In this document: positions 9,540 to 18,147 of the stretch, piece after piece
Position numbering within the stretch: the first letter of the stretch is position 1
Layout of the letters: each line of letters opens with the position of its first letter
Source of the DNA: Xanthomonas sacchari
Lineage (GTDB): Bacteria; Pseudomonadota; Gammaproteobacteria; Xanthomonadales; Xanthomonadaceae
Assembly: GCF_024266585.1 (NCBI RefSeq)
Contig: NZ_CP100647.1
Location: 1,283,001 to 1,347,000, forward strand
Length of the DNA: 64,000 nt
Direction: 5' to 3'
Made by a program: the position numbers and the translations under genes
Notes under the pieces: generated by a model
What the model was told of the DNA's origin: nothing
Seen by the model: only the letters and a program-made list of their open reading frames with translations
The model's database searches: none

Positions 9540-10784
9540 GTGGCCAAGCGCGCGTTGTCGGCCGAGATCCGCCATCACGCCGCGCTCGATGCGCGGCTGG
9601 TCAAGGCGGTGCGCGGCATCCGCCTGCTGGCGCTGGCCAGCTGGCCGGTGGCGCTGCAGGCGCCGTTCCTGGAGAGCGTGGCGCGCGGGCAGCCGCAGCT
9701 GCCGCAGGTGCAATACCCCAAGCTGGATTTCGCCGACACCCGCCGTGAGCTGGCGGCGATCGCACACGCCGCCGACCCGGCGCATCCGCTCGGCGCCTAC
9801 CTGCAGGCCTCGGTGCACAGCTGGGACCTGGCCGCCGCCCTGCTCGAAGCGCTCGGCACGCCGGCGGTGGGCACCTATTCGGCGCAGTTGTTCGGGGTGC
9901 CGGACGATCCGATGCCCGGCCACGGTCCCACCACCCGCGAGGCCGCCGGCCATTTCATCCGCATCGCCCAGGAACTGGACCGCGAACTGTTCTCGGCCGA
10001 AGAGCAGGTGCCGGTCTCGGCCACCGCCTTGCGCCTGCTGCTGCAGCGCGACCTGGACGAGTTCTTCGGCGCGCGGGTCATCACGGTGGAGCTGGATCCG
10101 GACCTGCTGGCCAAGGCCGCCGCCGGCGCGCAGCGCATCCGCCTGCGTTCCGGCGCGCACTTCAGCGACTACGACCGCGCGCAGCTGTTCCACCACGAGG
10201 CGCTGGTGCATTCGCTGACCGCGCTCAACGGCCGGCAACAGGCGCAGTTGCCGAGCCTGGCGCTGTCCTCGCCGCGCACCACCGCCACCCAGGAAGGCCT
10301 GGCGACCTTCGCCGAGCAGATCACCGGCAGCATCGACATCGCGCGGATGAAGCGGATCAGCCTGCGCATCGAGGCGATCGCGCTGGCCCGCGACGGTGCC
10401 GACTTCATCGAGGTGTTCCGCTATTTCGACGCGGCCGGGCAGGCGCCGGCGGAGAGTTTCTCCTCGGCGCAGCGCGTGTTCCGCGGCGTGCCGACCACCG
10501 GCGGCACCGCCTTCACCAAGGACACCGTGTACCTGCGCGGGCTGGTCTCGGTGCACACCTTCTTCCGCCAGGCGCTGCAGCGCGATCGCCTGCCGCTGTG
10601 CCGCTGGCTGTTCGCCGGCAAGATGGCGCTGGAAGACGTGACCGCATTCGCGCCGCTGTTCGAAGCCGGGGTGCTGGCGCCGCCGCGCTGGCTGCCGACG
10701 TGGGTGGCGCGCGCCAGCGGCCTGGCCGGGATGCTGGCGTTCTCGCTGTTCGCCAACCGCATCCGCATGGACCAGGTGGACTGA
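9540..10784 (+). CDS. QEGLA-motif (DUF1704) putative metallopeptidase
   Basis: 414 residues. It belongs to the family annotated as flavohemoglobin expression-modulating QEGLA motif protein (DUF1704), whose eukaryotic relatives include the MATCAP tyrosine carboxypeptidases. A zinc-site HExxxH is visible at His219-Glu220-x3-His224, and the name-giving QEGLATFAEQ follows at 251-260, supplying a probable third ligand. The start is GTG 9540, 8 bp after the rsgA stop; TTG 9555 is an alternative. Coupling to rsgA suggests a housekeeping role, but no bacterial substrate is known to me. It is cytoplasmic, with no signal peptide. Confidence 0.88.
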   Translation: MAKRALSAEIRHHAALDARLVKAVRGIRLLALASWPVALQAPFLESVARGQPQLPQVQYPKLDFADTRRELAAIAHAADPAHPLGAYLQASVHSWDLAAALLEALGTPAVGTYSAQLFGVPDDPMPGHGPTTREAAGHFIRIAQELDRELFSAEEQVPVSATALRLLLQRDLDEFFGARVITVELDPDLLAKAAAGAQRIRLRSGAHFSDYDRAQLFHHEALVHSLTALNGRQQAQLPSLALSSPRTTATQEGLATFAEQITGSIDIARMKRISLRIEAIALARDGADFIEVFRYFDAAGQAPAESFSSAQRVFRGVPTTGGTAFTKDTVYLRGLVSVHTFFRQALQRDRLPLCRWLFAGKMALEDVTAFAPLFEAGVLAPPRWLPTWVARASGLAGMLAFSLFANRIRMDQVD

Positions 10785-10886
10785 ACGGGGCCACGCCGCG
10801 CTCACCCGTCGCGAATGCGCGGCTGCCGATACTGCGGCGCCCGGCCATGCCCCCGCATGGCCGCTTCCCCTCACGAGGAGTTCCGC

Positions 10887-11570
10887 ATGAAGATCCTGAT
10901 GGTGCTGACGTCGCACGACCGCCTCGGCGACACCGGCCACAAGACCGGCTTCTGGCTGGAAGAATTCGCCGCGCCGTACTACACGTTCCAGGACGCCGGC
11001 GCCACGCTGACCCTGGCCTCGCCCAAGGGCGGGCAGCCGCCGCTGGACCCGAAGAGCGATGCGCCGGACGCGCAGACAGAGGCGACCCATCGCTTCAAGG
11101 ACGATCCGGCGGCGCAGCAGCAACTGGCGAGCACGCGGACGCTGGCGTCGGTGCGCATGGACGACTACGACGCGCTGTTCTATCCGGGCGGCCATGGCCC
11201 GCTGTGGGACCTGGCCGAGGATCGCGATTCCATCGCCCTGATCGAAGCGTTCGCGCGCGCCGGCAAGCCGATCGGCTTCGTCTGCCATGCGCCGGGCGTG
11301 CTGCGCCGGGTGACCGCGGCCGACGGCGCGCCCCTGGTCAAGGGCCGCCGCGTCACTGGCTTCACCAACAGCGAGGAGGCCGCGGTGGGCCTGACCGAGG
11401 TGGTGCCGTTCCTGGTCGAGGACGAATTGAAGCGCCTGGGTGGCCAGTACAGCAAGGTCGCCGACTGGGGCGTGCACGTGGTCGAGGATGGTCGCCTGGT
11501 GACCGGGCAGAATCCGGCCTCGTCCGAAGCCGCGGCCGAGGCGTTGCTGGGGTTGCTGCGCGGGAAATGA
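10887..11570 (+). CDS. DJ-1/PfpI superfamily protein (Hsp31/glyoxalase III-like)
   Basis: 227 residues of the type 1 glutamine-amidotransferase-like fold. The nucleophile elbow is FVCHAPGVL with Cys133 and His134. The partner Glu sits at 25-26 in GFWLEEFAAPYY, the Glu-Cys-His arrangement of Hsp31-type glyoxalase III/chaperone proteins. YPGGHGPLWDL (99-109) is the conserved glycine loop. A good Shine-Dalgarno, GAGGAG, lies 6 bp before ATG 10887. Likely detoxifies methylglyoxal or acts as a protein deglycase; this is inferred from family. Confidence 0.9.
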   Translation: MKILMVLTSHDRLGDTGHKTGFWLEEFAAPYYTFQDAGATLTLASPKGGQPPLDPKSDAPDAQTEATHRFKDDPAAQQQLASTRTLASVRMDDYDALFYPGGHGPLWDLAEDRDSIALIEAFARAGKPIGFVCHAPGVLRRVTAADGAPLVKGRRVTGFTNSEEAAVGLTEVVPFLVEDELKRLGGQYSKVADWGVHVVEDGRLVTGQNPASSEAAAEALLGLLRGK

Positions 11571-11720
11571 GCACGTCCCGATCGCGATGATGGCAAGGCG
11601 ACCGTCGTCTCGGTACGAGAGGGCGTCGTTTTCTGGCGGGGCGCTGGCGCAGCGGTTGAAGCGCACCGTTGGTAACCGCTTTTTTAGCGCCCCGCTGGAC
11701 CCAATTTCGCTCTGCCTTCC

Positions 11721-11850
11721 GTAGGAGCGGCTTCAGCCGCGACAGGCTTTCCCATTGACGCTGGTCGCGGCTGAAGCCGCTCCTGCGATGTACACATGCG
11801 CCGCCGCGTGCCAGGCAGGCAGCGCCCTGTGGGAGGGACTTCAGTCCCGA
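11721..11850. repeat. REP palindromes: one inverted GTAGGA pair and one single GTGGGA copy
   Basis: GTAGGAGCGGCTTCAGCCGC at 11721 is mirrored by its inverted partner ending near 11786. A further single copy with the GGGACTTCAGTCCC core starts at 11829. The surrounding gap 11571-11919 holds no gene. A distant inverted match GGGGCGCT/AGCGCCCC flanks an A/T-richer patch near 11640-11695, of unknown meaning. Confidence 0.85.
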
Positions 11851-11919
11851 GTGCAGACACGCAGAAGCGTGCGCGGGTATGCAGCAGCGGCGCGCACAGG
11901 CGCCGCTGCTGTTATCGAC

Positions 11920-13839
11920 TCATCCGCGCCGCCACCAGCGCAGGCCGTACGCGGGCAGGATGCCGTTCCAGTTCGACAGTGCTGCCGGATCGCTGCCGCC
12001 ATCGGCGATGGCCTGCCAGTCGCCGTCGCCCAGCGTGGTGGCGACATCCACCGCGATCGGCTGCGCGCTGAAGTTGTAGACCGCCACGAACGCCTCGCCG
12101 CGGGCCAGGCCGAGCAGGGCGGGGTTGCCCAGCGGCACCGCGCGCAGCGGCTGGTCGGCGGCCAGCGCCGCGGTCGCCGAGCGCGCGGCGATCAGTCCGC
12201 GCAGGCGGGCGTAGACCTGGCCGGGCAGGCTGTCGCCATCGTGGCGCTGCGCGGCGCGCGTCCAGTCCATGGCCGGGCGATGCAGCCAGCGGCCTTCGTG
12301 GCGGCGCAGCGGGTCGTGGCGATAGTCCTCGTCGTTGCCCAGAGCCAGTTCGTCGCCCATGTACAGCAGCGGGATGCCCGGCATCGCTAGCGCCACCGCG
12401 TACAGCAGCAGCAGTCGGCGCACGCCCAGCTCCAGCGCGTCGGCATCGCCGGCGGCCAGCGCCGCGGCGATGCCGGTCAGTGCGGCGCTCATGCCGTTGC
12501 TGCCGTGCACGCCGTCGCCGCTGCTCTGGAACGCTTCGCCGCGCGCGTAGCTGTCGGCGGTGCGGCCGGCATAGAACTGTGCGGTGCGGGCCAGCGCGAA
12601 CGGGGCCACGCCGTCGCCGCCGGCGGCTTCGCGCTGCAGCACGTTCCAGCCGATGTCGTCGTGGCAGCGCACGTAGCTGAGCCAGCCGCAGGCCGGCGGC
12701 AGCGGTGGGGTGTGCGCGATCGCCGCCTGCACGATGTCGCCGCGCTGCTCGGCCAGCGCCACCCAGCCGGCCGCCATCAGCGTGCTGTGGTAGGCCAGGT
12801 GGCATTCGTGGCCGCGGGCGGCGCCGGTGCCGAAGTAGGGCGGCAATTGCGCCATCGGCACGATCGCCTCGGCCTTCAGCAGCACCGCCGGGGCCAGGAT
12901 GTCGGTGAGCGCGCGCAGCGCCTGCAGGATGGTGTGCGCCTCCGGCTGGTTCATGCAGTCGGTGCCCGGGCGTTTCCACAGGTAGGCGGTGGAATCCAGG
13001 CGGAACACTTCCACGCCCAGGTTGGCCAGGTGCAGCAGCGCCAGCGCCATCTCGCCGAATACCGCCGGATTGCTCCAGTCCAGGTCCCACTGGTAGGGAT
13101 AGAACGTGGTCCACAGCCAGGCGTCGGCCTCCTCCACCCAGGTGAAGTTGCCGGGCGCGGTGTGCGGGAACACCTGCCCCAGGGTGCGCTCGTAGGCGTC
13201 CGGCGCGCTGCGGTCGGGGAAGTGGTGGTAGTAGTCCAGGTGGCGCGTATCGCCACGCTTGGCCGCCAGCGCCCACGGGTGGTCGTCGGCGGTGTGGTTG
13301 AGCACGAAGTCGGCGCACAGGCTGATCCCCGCCTCGCGCAGGCGTGCGGTCAGCGCCGCCAGGTCGGCGGTGTCGCCGAGCCGCGGTTCGACCTGGCCGT
13401 AGTCGCTGACCGCGAAGCCGCCGTCGTTGTCGCCGTCGCGCGCACGCAGGAACGGCAGCAGGTGCAGGTAGCGCACGCCCAGTTCCTGCAGGTACGGCAC
13501 GCGTTCGCCGACGCCGCGCAGGGTGCCGGCGAAGCGGTCGACGTAGGCGCTGTAGCCGAGCATCGTCGGCGTGGCGAACCAGTCGGGCGCGCGCTCGGCA
13601 TCGAGCTGGCGCAGTGCCGGCGGCCGCGCGTTGGCCGCGGCGGCCAGCTGCGTCAGCCACTGCGGCAGCCATTGCGCGAACGCCGGATGCGCGCCGTACA
13701 GCGCGTGCAATGGCGTCAGCAGGCGTTCGCCATGGCGCTGCAGGCGCGGCAGCAGTGCGTCGGCGGTGTCCCGGGGCAGATGCGCCTGCCACAGGGTGCG
13801 GGCGAGCGAGGACAGTGCGGAAGGAGCGGGTGCGGTCAT
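11920..13839 (-). CDS. suxB: Sucrose hydrolase (amylosucrase family, GH13)
   Basis: 639 residues. Splits imported sucrose to glucose and fructose in the cytoplasm; this Xanthomonas branch of the amylosucrase family mainly hydrolyses rather than polymerises. GH13 catalytic residues are in place: nucleophile Asp282 in VFRLDSTAYLW, acid/base Glu324 in LLKAEAIVP and transition-state Asp394 in VRCHDDIGW. CADFVLNHT (175-183) is conserved region I. The helical N-terminal domain (1-90) and C-terminal beta-domain are both present. Start ATG 13839; an open frame continues upstream into the suxA antisense frame but without relevant similarity. Downstream of suxA with a 47-bp gap, it is probably the second gene of the suxAB operon. 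Confidence 0.95.
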   Translation of the reverse strand: MTAPAPSALSSLARTLWQAHLPRDTADALLPRLQRHGERLLTPLHALYGAHPAFAQWLPQWLTQLAAAANARPPALRQLDAERAPDWFATPTMLGYSAYVDRFAGTLRGVGERVPYLQELGVRYLHLLPFLRARDGDNDGGFAVSDYGQVEPRLGDTADLAALTARLREAGISLCADFVLNHTADDHPWALAAKRGDTRHLDYYHHFPDRSAPDAYERTLGQVFPHTAPGNFTWVEEADAWLWTTFYPYQWDLDWSNPAVFGEMALALLHLANLGVEVFRLDSTAYLWKRPGTDCMNQPEAHTILQALRALTDILAPAVLLKAEAIVPMAQLPPYFGTGAARGHECHLAYHSTLMAAGWVALAEQRGDIVQAAIAHTPPLPPACGWLSYVRCHDDIGWNVLQREAAGGDGVAPFALARTAQFYAGRTADSYARGEAFQSSGDGVHGSNGMSAALTGIAAALAAGDADALELGVRRLLLLYAVALAMPGIPLLYMGDELALGNDEDYRHDPLRRHEGRWLHRPAMDWTRAAQRHDGDSLPGQVYARLRGLIAARSATAALAADQPLRAVPLGNPALLGLARGEAFVAVYNFSAQPIAVDVATTLGDGDWQAIADGGSDPAALSNWNGILPAYGLRWWRRG

Positions 13840-13886
13840 GGGGGGCTTGGCCGCGCCCCGGGCGGGGCGCGGATGTGCGGTCCTCG

Positions 13887-16343
13887 TCAGAAGTCGTAGC
13901 GCAGGCTGATGCTGGAGGTGCGGCCCGGGATCGAGCGCGCGCGGATCACGCCGGAGGCCGCGTCGGCGATCGACGCTTCCTCCGCTTCGGTCAGGCCGAA
14001 GGTGTTGAACAGGTTGTTGACGTTGAGCGAGACGGTCAGCGCATCGGTGATGCGGTAGTCGCCGAACAGGTTGACCTGGGTGTAGCCGGGCATCTTCAGC
14101 TGGTTGCTGTCCTGGGTATAGGCCGAGCTGGTGCCGATCGCGTTGACCCCGACCTGGTAGCGCTCGCCGCGATAGCTCGGCGTCAGCTGCCAGACGAAGC
14201 GGGCCTGGCGGCGCGGGGTGTTGCCGGCGTTGGCCGGGGTGATCTGGTCCTTGTCGATGGTGGCGTCGGTCCAGGTCAGCCCGCCGTTGAGGTTGAAGCC
14301 GCCCGCGCGGTACGCCGCTTCCAGCTCCAGGCCGTGCGCCTTGTAGGTGCGGTCGAAGAAGCGCTGGGTGGTGGCCTCGTAGTTCTGCTCCTGGGTGCGT
14401 GCGGCGAAGGCGGTGGCGAACAGGCTCAGGCCGCCGCTGCGCCACTTCAGGCCGCCTTCCAGTTGCTTGACCACGTTCACCGCCTCGTTGGAGGACACCG
14501 AGCCGTCGTCGCGGACCACGCCGAACAGCAGGCGGTCGGCATTGGCGCGCGCGCCGCGGCTGTAGCGCGCGAACGCGGCCAGGTCGTCGGTGAGCATGTA
14601 GTTGCCGCCGAACGAGTACGACAGGTAGTTCCAGTCGTAGCGCACCGGCTTGGGGTTGCCGTAGTCGATGGTCGCCACGCTGCGCTCCGGCGCCTCGATC
14701 ACGCCGTCCCCGTTCACATCGACGTTGCTGGCCAGCAGGCCGCCGGCGGTGGTGCCGCGCGCGCGGCCCATGTCGTAGCGCAGGCTGCCGTCCAGGCTCA
14801 GCGGACCCTGGTCCCAGCTCAGCGCCAGGTACGGCGCGTTGATGTCGTAGCGCACGTCGTAGTGGCGGGTGATGTCCAGGCCCCAGTACGGCACGCCGTA
14901 GGCGTACAGGCCGTCCTGCGAGCGCAGGCTGCCGTCGGCGGCGACCACGTCCAGCAGCCGCGGGCGGTGCGCCAGCGACTGCACGTAGGAGTTCCAGGTC
15001 CAGTCCACGTCGATGGTCTGCCGCGAGGTGTACCAGCCGGCCTTGAGGTTGAGGTTGCCGCCGTCGTTGTTGGCGAAGCCGCGGGCCAGGCTGAGGTCGT
15101 TGACCGCGTTGCCCAGGTCGTTGAGGTGCACGTTGAACAGATGCGTGCGCAGCGCCAGCCCGGTGTAGGCCTGGCCGGCGTTCGGGCCGTCGACGTAGCG
15201 CAGGCTGGCGCCGGCGCCGCCGATGCTGGCGGCCAGCGCGGCGGCGTCGGCGACCTGTGCCGGGAACGGCGAGACGAAGCGGCCGGAGGTGTCGGCGATG
15301 CGGAACTTGTCGGTCAGGGTCCAGCCGCCGATCTCGAACTGCGCTTCGGCGCCGAACGCGCGCGACAGCGGATGCATGCCGTCGCTCAGTTCCACGCGCG
15401 AGGGCTTATTGCCGCCATCGAGGGTGGCACTGCTGCGGAAGTACGGGCTGTACAGCGTGTCGGTGCCCGGATCGAAGCCGTCGATGCTGCCGAAGTGCGG
15501 CGCGCCGTCGCTGCCGCTGACCCGGGTCGGCACCGGCAGGTAACCGGCGGCGCGGTCGTTGAGGTACTTGGCGTAGACGCGTACGTAGCCGTTGTCGAAC
15601 AGCCGGGTCAGGTTGGCCTTGAGCTGGCCGCCCTTGTCGGTGGTGTAGCCGGCGTCGCGCACGCCATCGCCACGGCGATAGAAGCCGCCGACGTTGAATT
15701 GCCAGTGCTCGGCGAACGGCGCGCCGTAGTCGAAGTCCAGGCGGGTGTTGTCGTAGCCGCCCAGGCCGCGGGTGAGGCCGACGCTGCCGCCGGCGGTGTC
15801 GCCGGTCTTACTGATGAAGTTGATGATGCCGCCGGGCGAATTGCTGGCGAAGGTGGAGGCCGAGCCGCCGCGGATCGCCTCGATGCGTTCCAGGCTGTAG
15901 TCCGCGCGCACGAAGATATCGGCGTTGCCGAAGGCGATGTCGCCGAACTCCAGCACCGGCAGGCCGTCTTCCTGCAACTGCAGGAACTTGGCGCCGCCGG
16001 AGGCGACCGGCAGGCCGCGCACGGCGATGTTGGCGTTGCCTTCGCCGCCGCTGGATTCGGAGCGGATGCCGGGGATGTTGCGGAAGATCTCGGCGGTGCT
16101 GCGCGGTGCCGACTGTTCGATCGCCTCGGCGCCGACGGTGCTGACCGCGACGCTGGACTTCAGCTTGCTCTTGGGCGTGGCGGTGCCGGTGACGAACACC
16201 GAATCCAGGCTGGTCACATCGCGCTTGGCCGCAGCTGCGTCGGCGGTGGCGGGCGCGGCCTGCTGCGCGAAGGCGGCAGGCGCGGACAGCGCTGCGGCGA
16301 CGGCCAGGGCCAGAGTCTGCAGGCGGATCGAAGGGTGGTGCAT
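13887..16343 (-). CDS. suxA: TonB-dependent receptor for sucrose
   Basis: 818 residues. Outer-membrane active transporter. Residues 1-26 form a signal peptide ending AFAQ. A TonB-box-like SVFVTGTATP lies near residue 50, then the plug domain with EIFRNIPGIRSESSGGEGNANIAVRG (quoted in pieces: EIFRNIPGIR and NIAVRGLPV), then a 22-strand barrel. The C-terminus ends in SLRYDF with the terminal aromatic Phe needed for BAM assembly. The position next to suxB and divergent from suxC and suxR identifies it as the sucrose receptor of the sux locus rather than a siderophore receptor. A Shine-Dalgarno GGGAGAG precedes ATG 16343. Confidence 0.95.
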   Translation of the reverse strand: MHHPSIRLQTLALAVAAALSAPAAFAQQAAPATADAAAAKRDVTSLDSVFVTGTATPKSKLKSSVAVSTVGAEAIEQSAPRSTAEIFRNIPGIRSESSGGEGNANIAVRGLPVASGGAKFLQLQEDGLPVLEFGDIAFGNADIFVRADYSLERIEAIRGGSASTFASNSPGGIINFISKTGDTAGGSVGLTRGLGGYDNTRLDFDYGAPFAEHWQFNVGGFYRRGDGVRDAGYTTDKGGQLKANLTRLFDNGYVRVYAKYLNDRAAGYLPVPTRVSGSDGAPHFGSIDGFDPGTDTLYSPYFRSSATLDGGNKPSRVELSDGMHPLSRAFGAEAQFEIGGWTLTDKFRIADTSGRFVSPFPAQVADAAALAASIGGAGASLRYVDGPNAGQAYTGLALRTHLFNVHLNDLGNAVNDLSLARGFANNDGGNLNLKAGWYTSRQTIDVDWTWNSYVQSLAHRPRLLDVVAADGSLRSQDGLYAYGVPYWGLDITRHYDVRYDINAPYLALSWDQGPLSLDGSLRYDMGRARGTTAGGLLASNVDVNGDGVIEAPERSVATIDYGNPKPVRYDWNYLSYSFGGNYMLTDDLAAFARYSRGARANADRLLFGVVRDDGSVSSNEAVNVVKQLEGGLKWRSGGLSLFATAFAARTQEQNYEATTQRFFDRTYKAHGLELEAAYRAGGFNLNGGLTWTDATIDKDQITPANAGNTPRRQARFVWQLTPSYRGERYQVGVNAIGTSSAYTQDSNQLKMPGYTQVNLFGDYRITDALTVSLNVNNLFNTFGLTEAEEASIADAASGVIRARSIPGRTSSISLRYDF

Positions 16344-16464
16344 CGCTGTCTCTCCCAAAGCGAATGGTGTGCGGTAGGTGGTGCGGTGACCGCCGCGCGC
16401 CTGCGCCGGAGCCGGCACGGCGCGCCGCGGACGATCGGTGCGGCGGCCTAGAGATACGGCTGTG

Positions 16465-16478
16465 TGCAATCGATTGCA
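16465..16478. promoter_or_regulatory. LacI-type operator, perfect palindrome
   Basis: TGCAATCGATTGCA, a perfect 14-bp palindrome with the central CG typical of LacI/GalR operators, in the suxA-suxC divergent promoter. Probable SuxR binding site. Confidence 0.75.
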
Positions 16479-16565
16479 ATTTGCAGTGCAGCAAACCCGC
16501 CTACAGCGTCTTCGCCTACCTTTGCTGGGAGATCGGCGGGCATTCTGCATGGTGCGGCGCAGCGT

Positions 16566-16579
16566 TACAAACGATTGCA
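16566..16579. promoter_or_regulatory. Second LacI-type operator, imperfect
   Basis: TACAAACGATTGCA matches the operator at 16465 in 12 of 14 positions. Centres are 101 bp apart, close to ten helical turns, which would place bound SuxR dimers on the same DNA face and permit looping. It lies 62 bp before the suxC start. Confidence 0.6.
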
Positions 16580-16641
16580 GGCGCCTCCACACTCCGCTCG
16601 CCGCGGTGGACGCCCTCCGCGTCCCCGCCCCGTCCAGGCCG

Positions 16642-17988
16642 ATGCCGATGCTCATGCGTTCCGATCGCCCCTTGCTTCCGCTCTCGCGCGTGCTGGCGCT
16701 CAACGCCGGGTTCTTCGGCGTGCAGTACAGCTTCGGGCTGCAGCAGAGCAACATGAGTCCGATCTACAACTACCTGGGCGCCGACCACGCCGACCTGCCG
16801 TATCTGTGGCTGGCCGGGCCGATCACCGGCTTGGTGCTGCAGCCGGTGGTGGGCGCGCTCAGCGACCGCACCGTCACCCGCTGGGGGCGGCGCATGCCGT
16901 ACATGGTGGTGGGCGCGCTGGTGTGCAGCCTGTGCCTGCTGACCATGCCCTTCAGCGTCGCGTTGTGGATGGCGGTGGCGCTGCTGTGGATGCTGGATGC
17001 GGCCAACAACGTGGCGATGGAGCCGTACCGCGCGCTGGTCAGCGATGTGCTGGCGCCGCCGCAGCGGCCGCTGGGCTACCTGACCCAGAGCGCGTTCACC
17101 GGCCTCGGCCAGACCCTGGCCTACGTCACCCCGCCCTTGCTGGTGTGGCTGGGCATGAACCAGGACGCGGCCAACGCCCACCACATTCCCTACGTCACTA
17201 TCGCCGCATTCGCGATCGGTGCGGGCTTTTCCGCCGCGTCGATCCTGCTCACCGCGCGCAGCGTGCGCGAGCCGGCATTGCCGCCGGAGGCGCTGCAGCG
17301 ATTGCGCGGGGCCGCCGCCGGGCCGCTGGCGACGTTGCGCGAGATCGTCGACGCGGTGCGGCAGATGCCGCCGACCATGCGCCAGATGGCGCCGGTGATG
17401 CTGTTCCAGTGGTATGCGATGTTCTGCTACTGGCAGTACATCGTGCTGTCGCTGTCGACCACCCTGTTCGGCACCACCGTGGCCGACTCGCACGGCTTCC
17501 GCGAGGCCGGTCTGGTCAACGGGCAGATCGGCGGTTTCTACAACTTCGTCGCGTTCCTGGCCGCCTTCGCGATGGTGCCGGTGGCGCGCCGCTTCGGCCC
17601 CAAGGCCACCCATGCCGCCTGCCTGGTCGCCGCCGGCATCGGCATGTACGTGCTGCCGTCGATCCACGACCGCTGGCTGTTGCTGCTGCCGATGATCGGC
17701 ATCGGCCTGGCCTGGGCCAGCATGATGGGCAATCCCTACCTGATGCTGGCCAACAGCATCCCGCCCGAACGCACCGGCGTGTACATGGGCCTGTTCAACC
17801 TGTTCATCGTGCTGCCGATGCTGATCCAGATCGTGACCCTGCCGCTGTACTACGACAGTCTGCTGCAGAGCGACCCGCGCAACGTGATCCGCCTGGCCGG
17901 CGGGTTGATGCTGGCGGCGGCGGTGTCGATGCTGTTGGTGAAGGGCCGGGAATGGGGAACGGGGAATGGGGAATCGGAAAAGCGTTAG
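16642..17988 (+). CDS. suxC: MFS sugar permease of the sucrose locus
   Basis: 448 residues, about 12 transmembrane helices, in the glycoside-pentoside-hexuronide/sucrose-type MFS branch. The signature loop ALSDRTVTRWGRRMPYMVVG lies between helices 2 and 3, and DAANNVAMEPYRALVSD is the conserved helix-4 block of sucrose/H+ symporters. It carries sucrose across the inner membrane for SuxB. Starts at ATG 16642, 16648 and 16654 are all possible. Odd: the final residues (REWGTGNGESEKR) and the stop codon are encoded by the GGGAAT heptamer repeat cluster at 17948. Divergent from suxA, sharing two operators. Confidence 0.93.
   Translation: MPMLMRSDRPLLPLSRVLALNAGFFGVQYSFGLQQSNMSPIYNYLGADHADLPYLWLAGPITGLVLQPVVGALSDRTVTRWGRRMPYMVVGALVCSLCLLTMPFSVALWMAVALLWMLDAANNVAMEPYRALVSDVLAPPQRPLGYLTQSAFTGLGQTLAYVTPPLLVWLGMNQDAANAHHIPYVTIAAFAIGAGFSAASILLTARSVREPALPPEALQRLRGAAAGPLATLREIVDAVRQMPPTMRQMAPVMLFQWYAMFCYWQYIVLSLSTTLFGTTVADSHGFREAGLVNGQIGGFYNFVAFLAAFAMVPVARRFGPKATHAACLVAAGIGMYVLPSIHDRWLLLLPMIGIGLAWASMMGNPYLMLANSIPPERTGVYMGLFNLFIVLPMLIQIVTLPLYYDSLLQSDPRNVIRLAGGLMLAAAVSMLLVKGREWGTGNGESEKR
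17948..17977. repeat. GGGAAT heptamer cluster inside the 3' end of suxC
   Basis: GGGAATG-GGGAACG-GGGAATG-GGGAATC, read through as the last residues of SuxC. An inverted cluster follows at 18111-18142, so the transcript could fold into a hairpin. Confidence 0.85.
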
Positions 17989-18110
17989 CCGCGTGCTGAC
18001 AGTGTTTTAGCCGCTGCAGTCGAATTGCGCGCCCTCGCAAGGGATTACGCGCAAATTTTTGAGTTTGAGATCGGGTAGCGCACGGCGTCTCAGCGCGCGG
18101 CGCCGCGCTT

Positions 18111-18142
18111 TTCCGATTCCCCATTCCCAATTCCCCACTCCC
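18111..18142. repeat. Inverted heptamer cluster between suxC and suxR
   Basis: ATTCCC-type heptamers in inverse orientation to the cluster at 17948. Together they bracket the convergent suxC/suxR gap and may act as a bidirectional stem-loop. Confidence 0.8.
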
Positions 18143-18147
18143 AGCCT

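Noticed and set aside
13614-16451. A 945-codon plus-strand frame across suxA
   Set aside because: It is antisense to the TonB-dependent receptor, which has a signal peptide, plug and barrel. The plus-strand translation has no recognisable domain.
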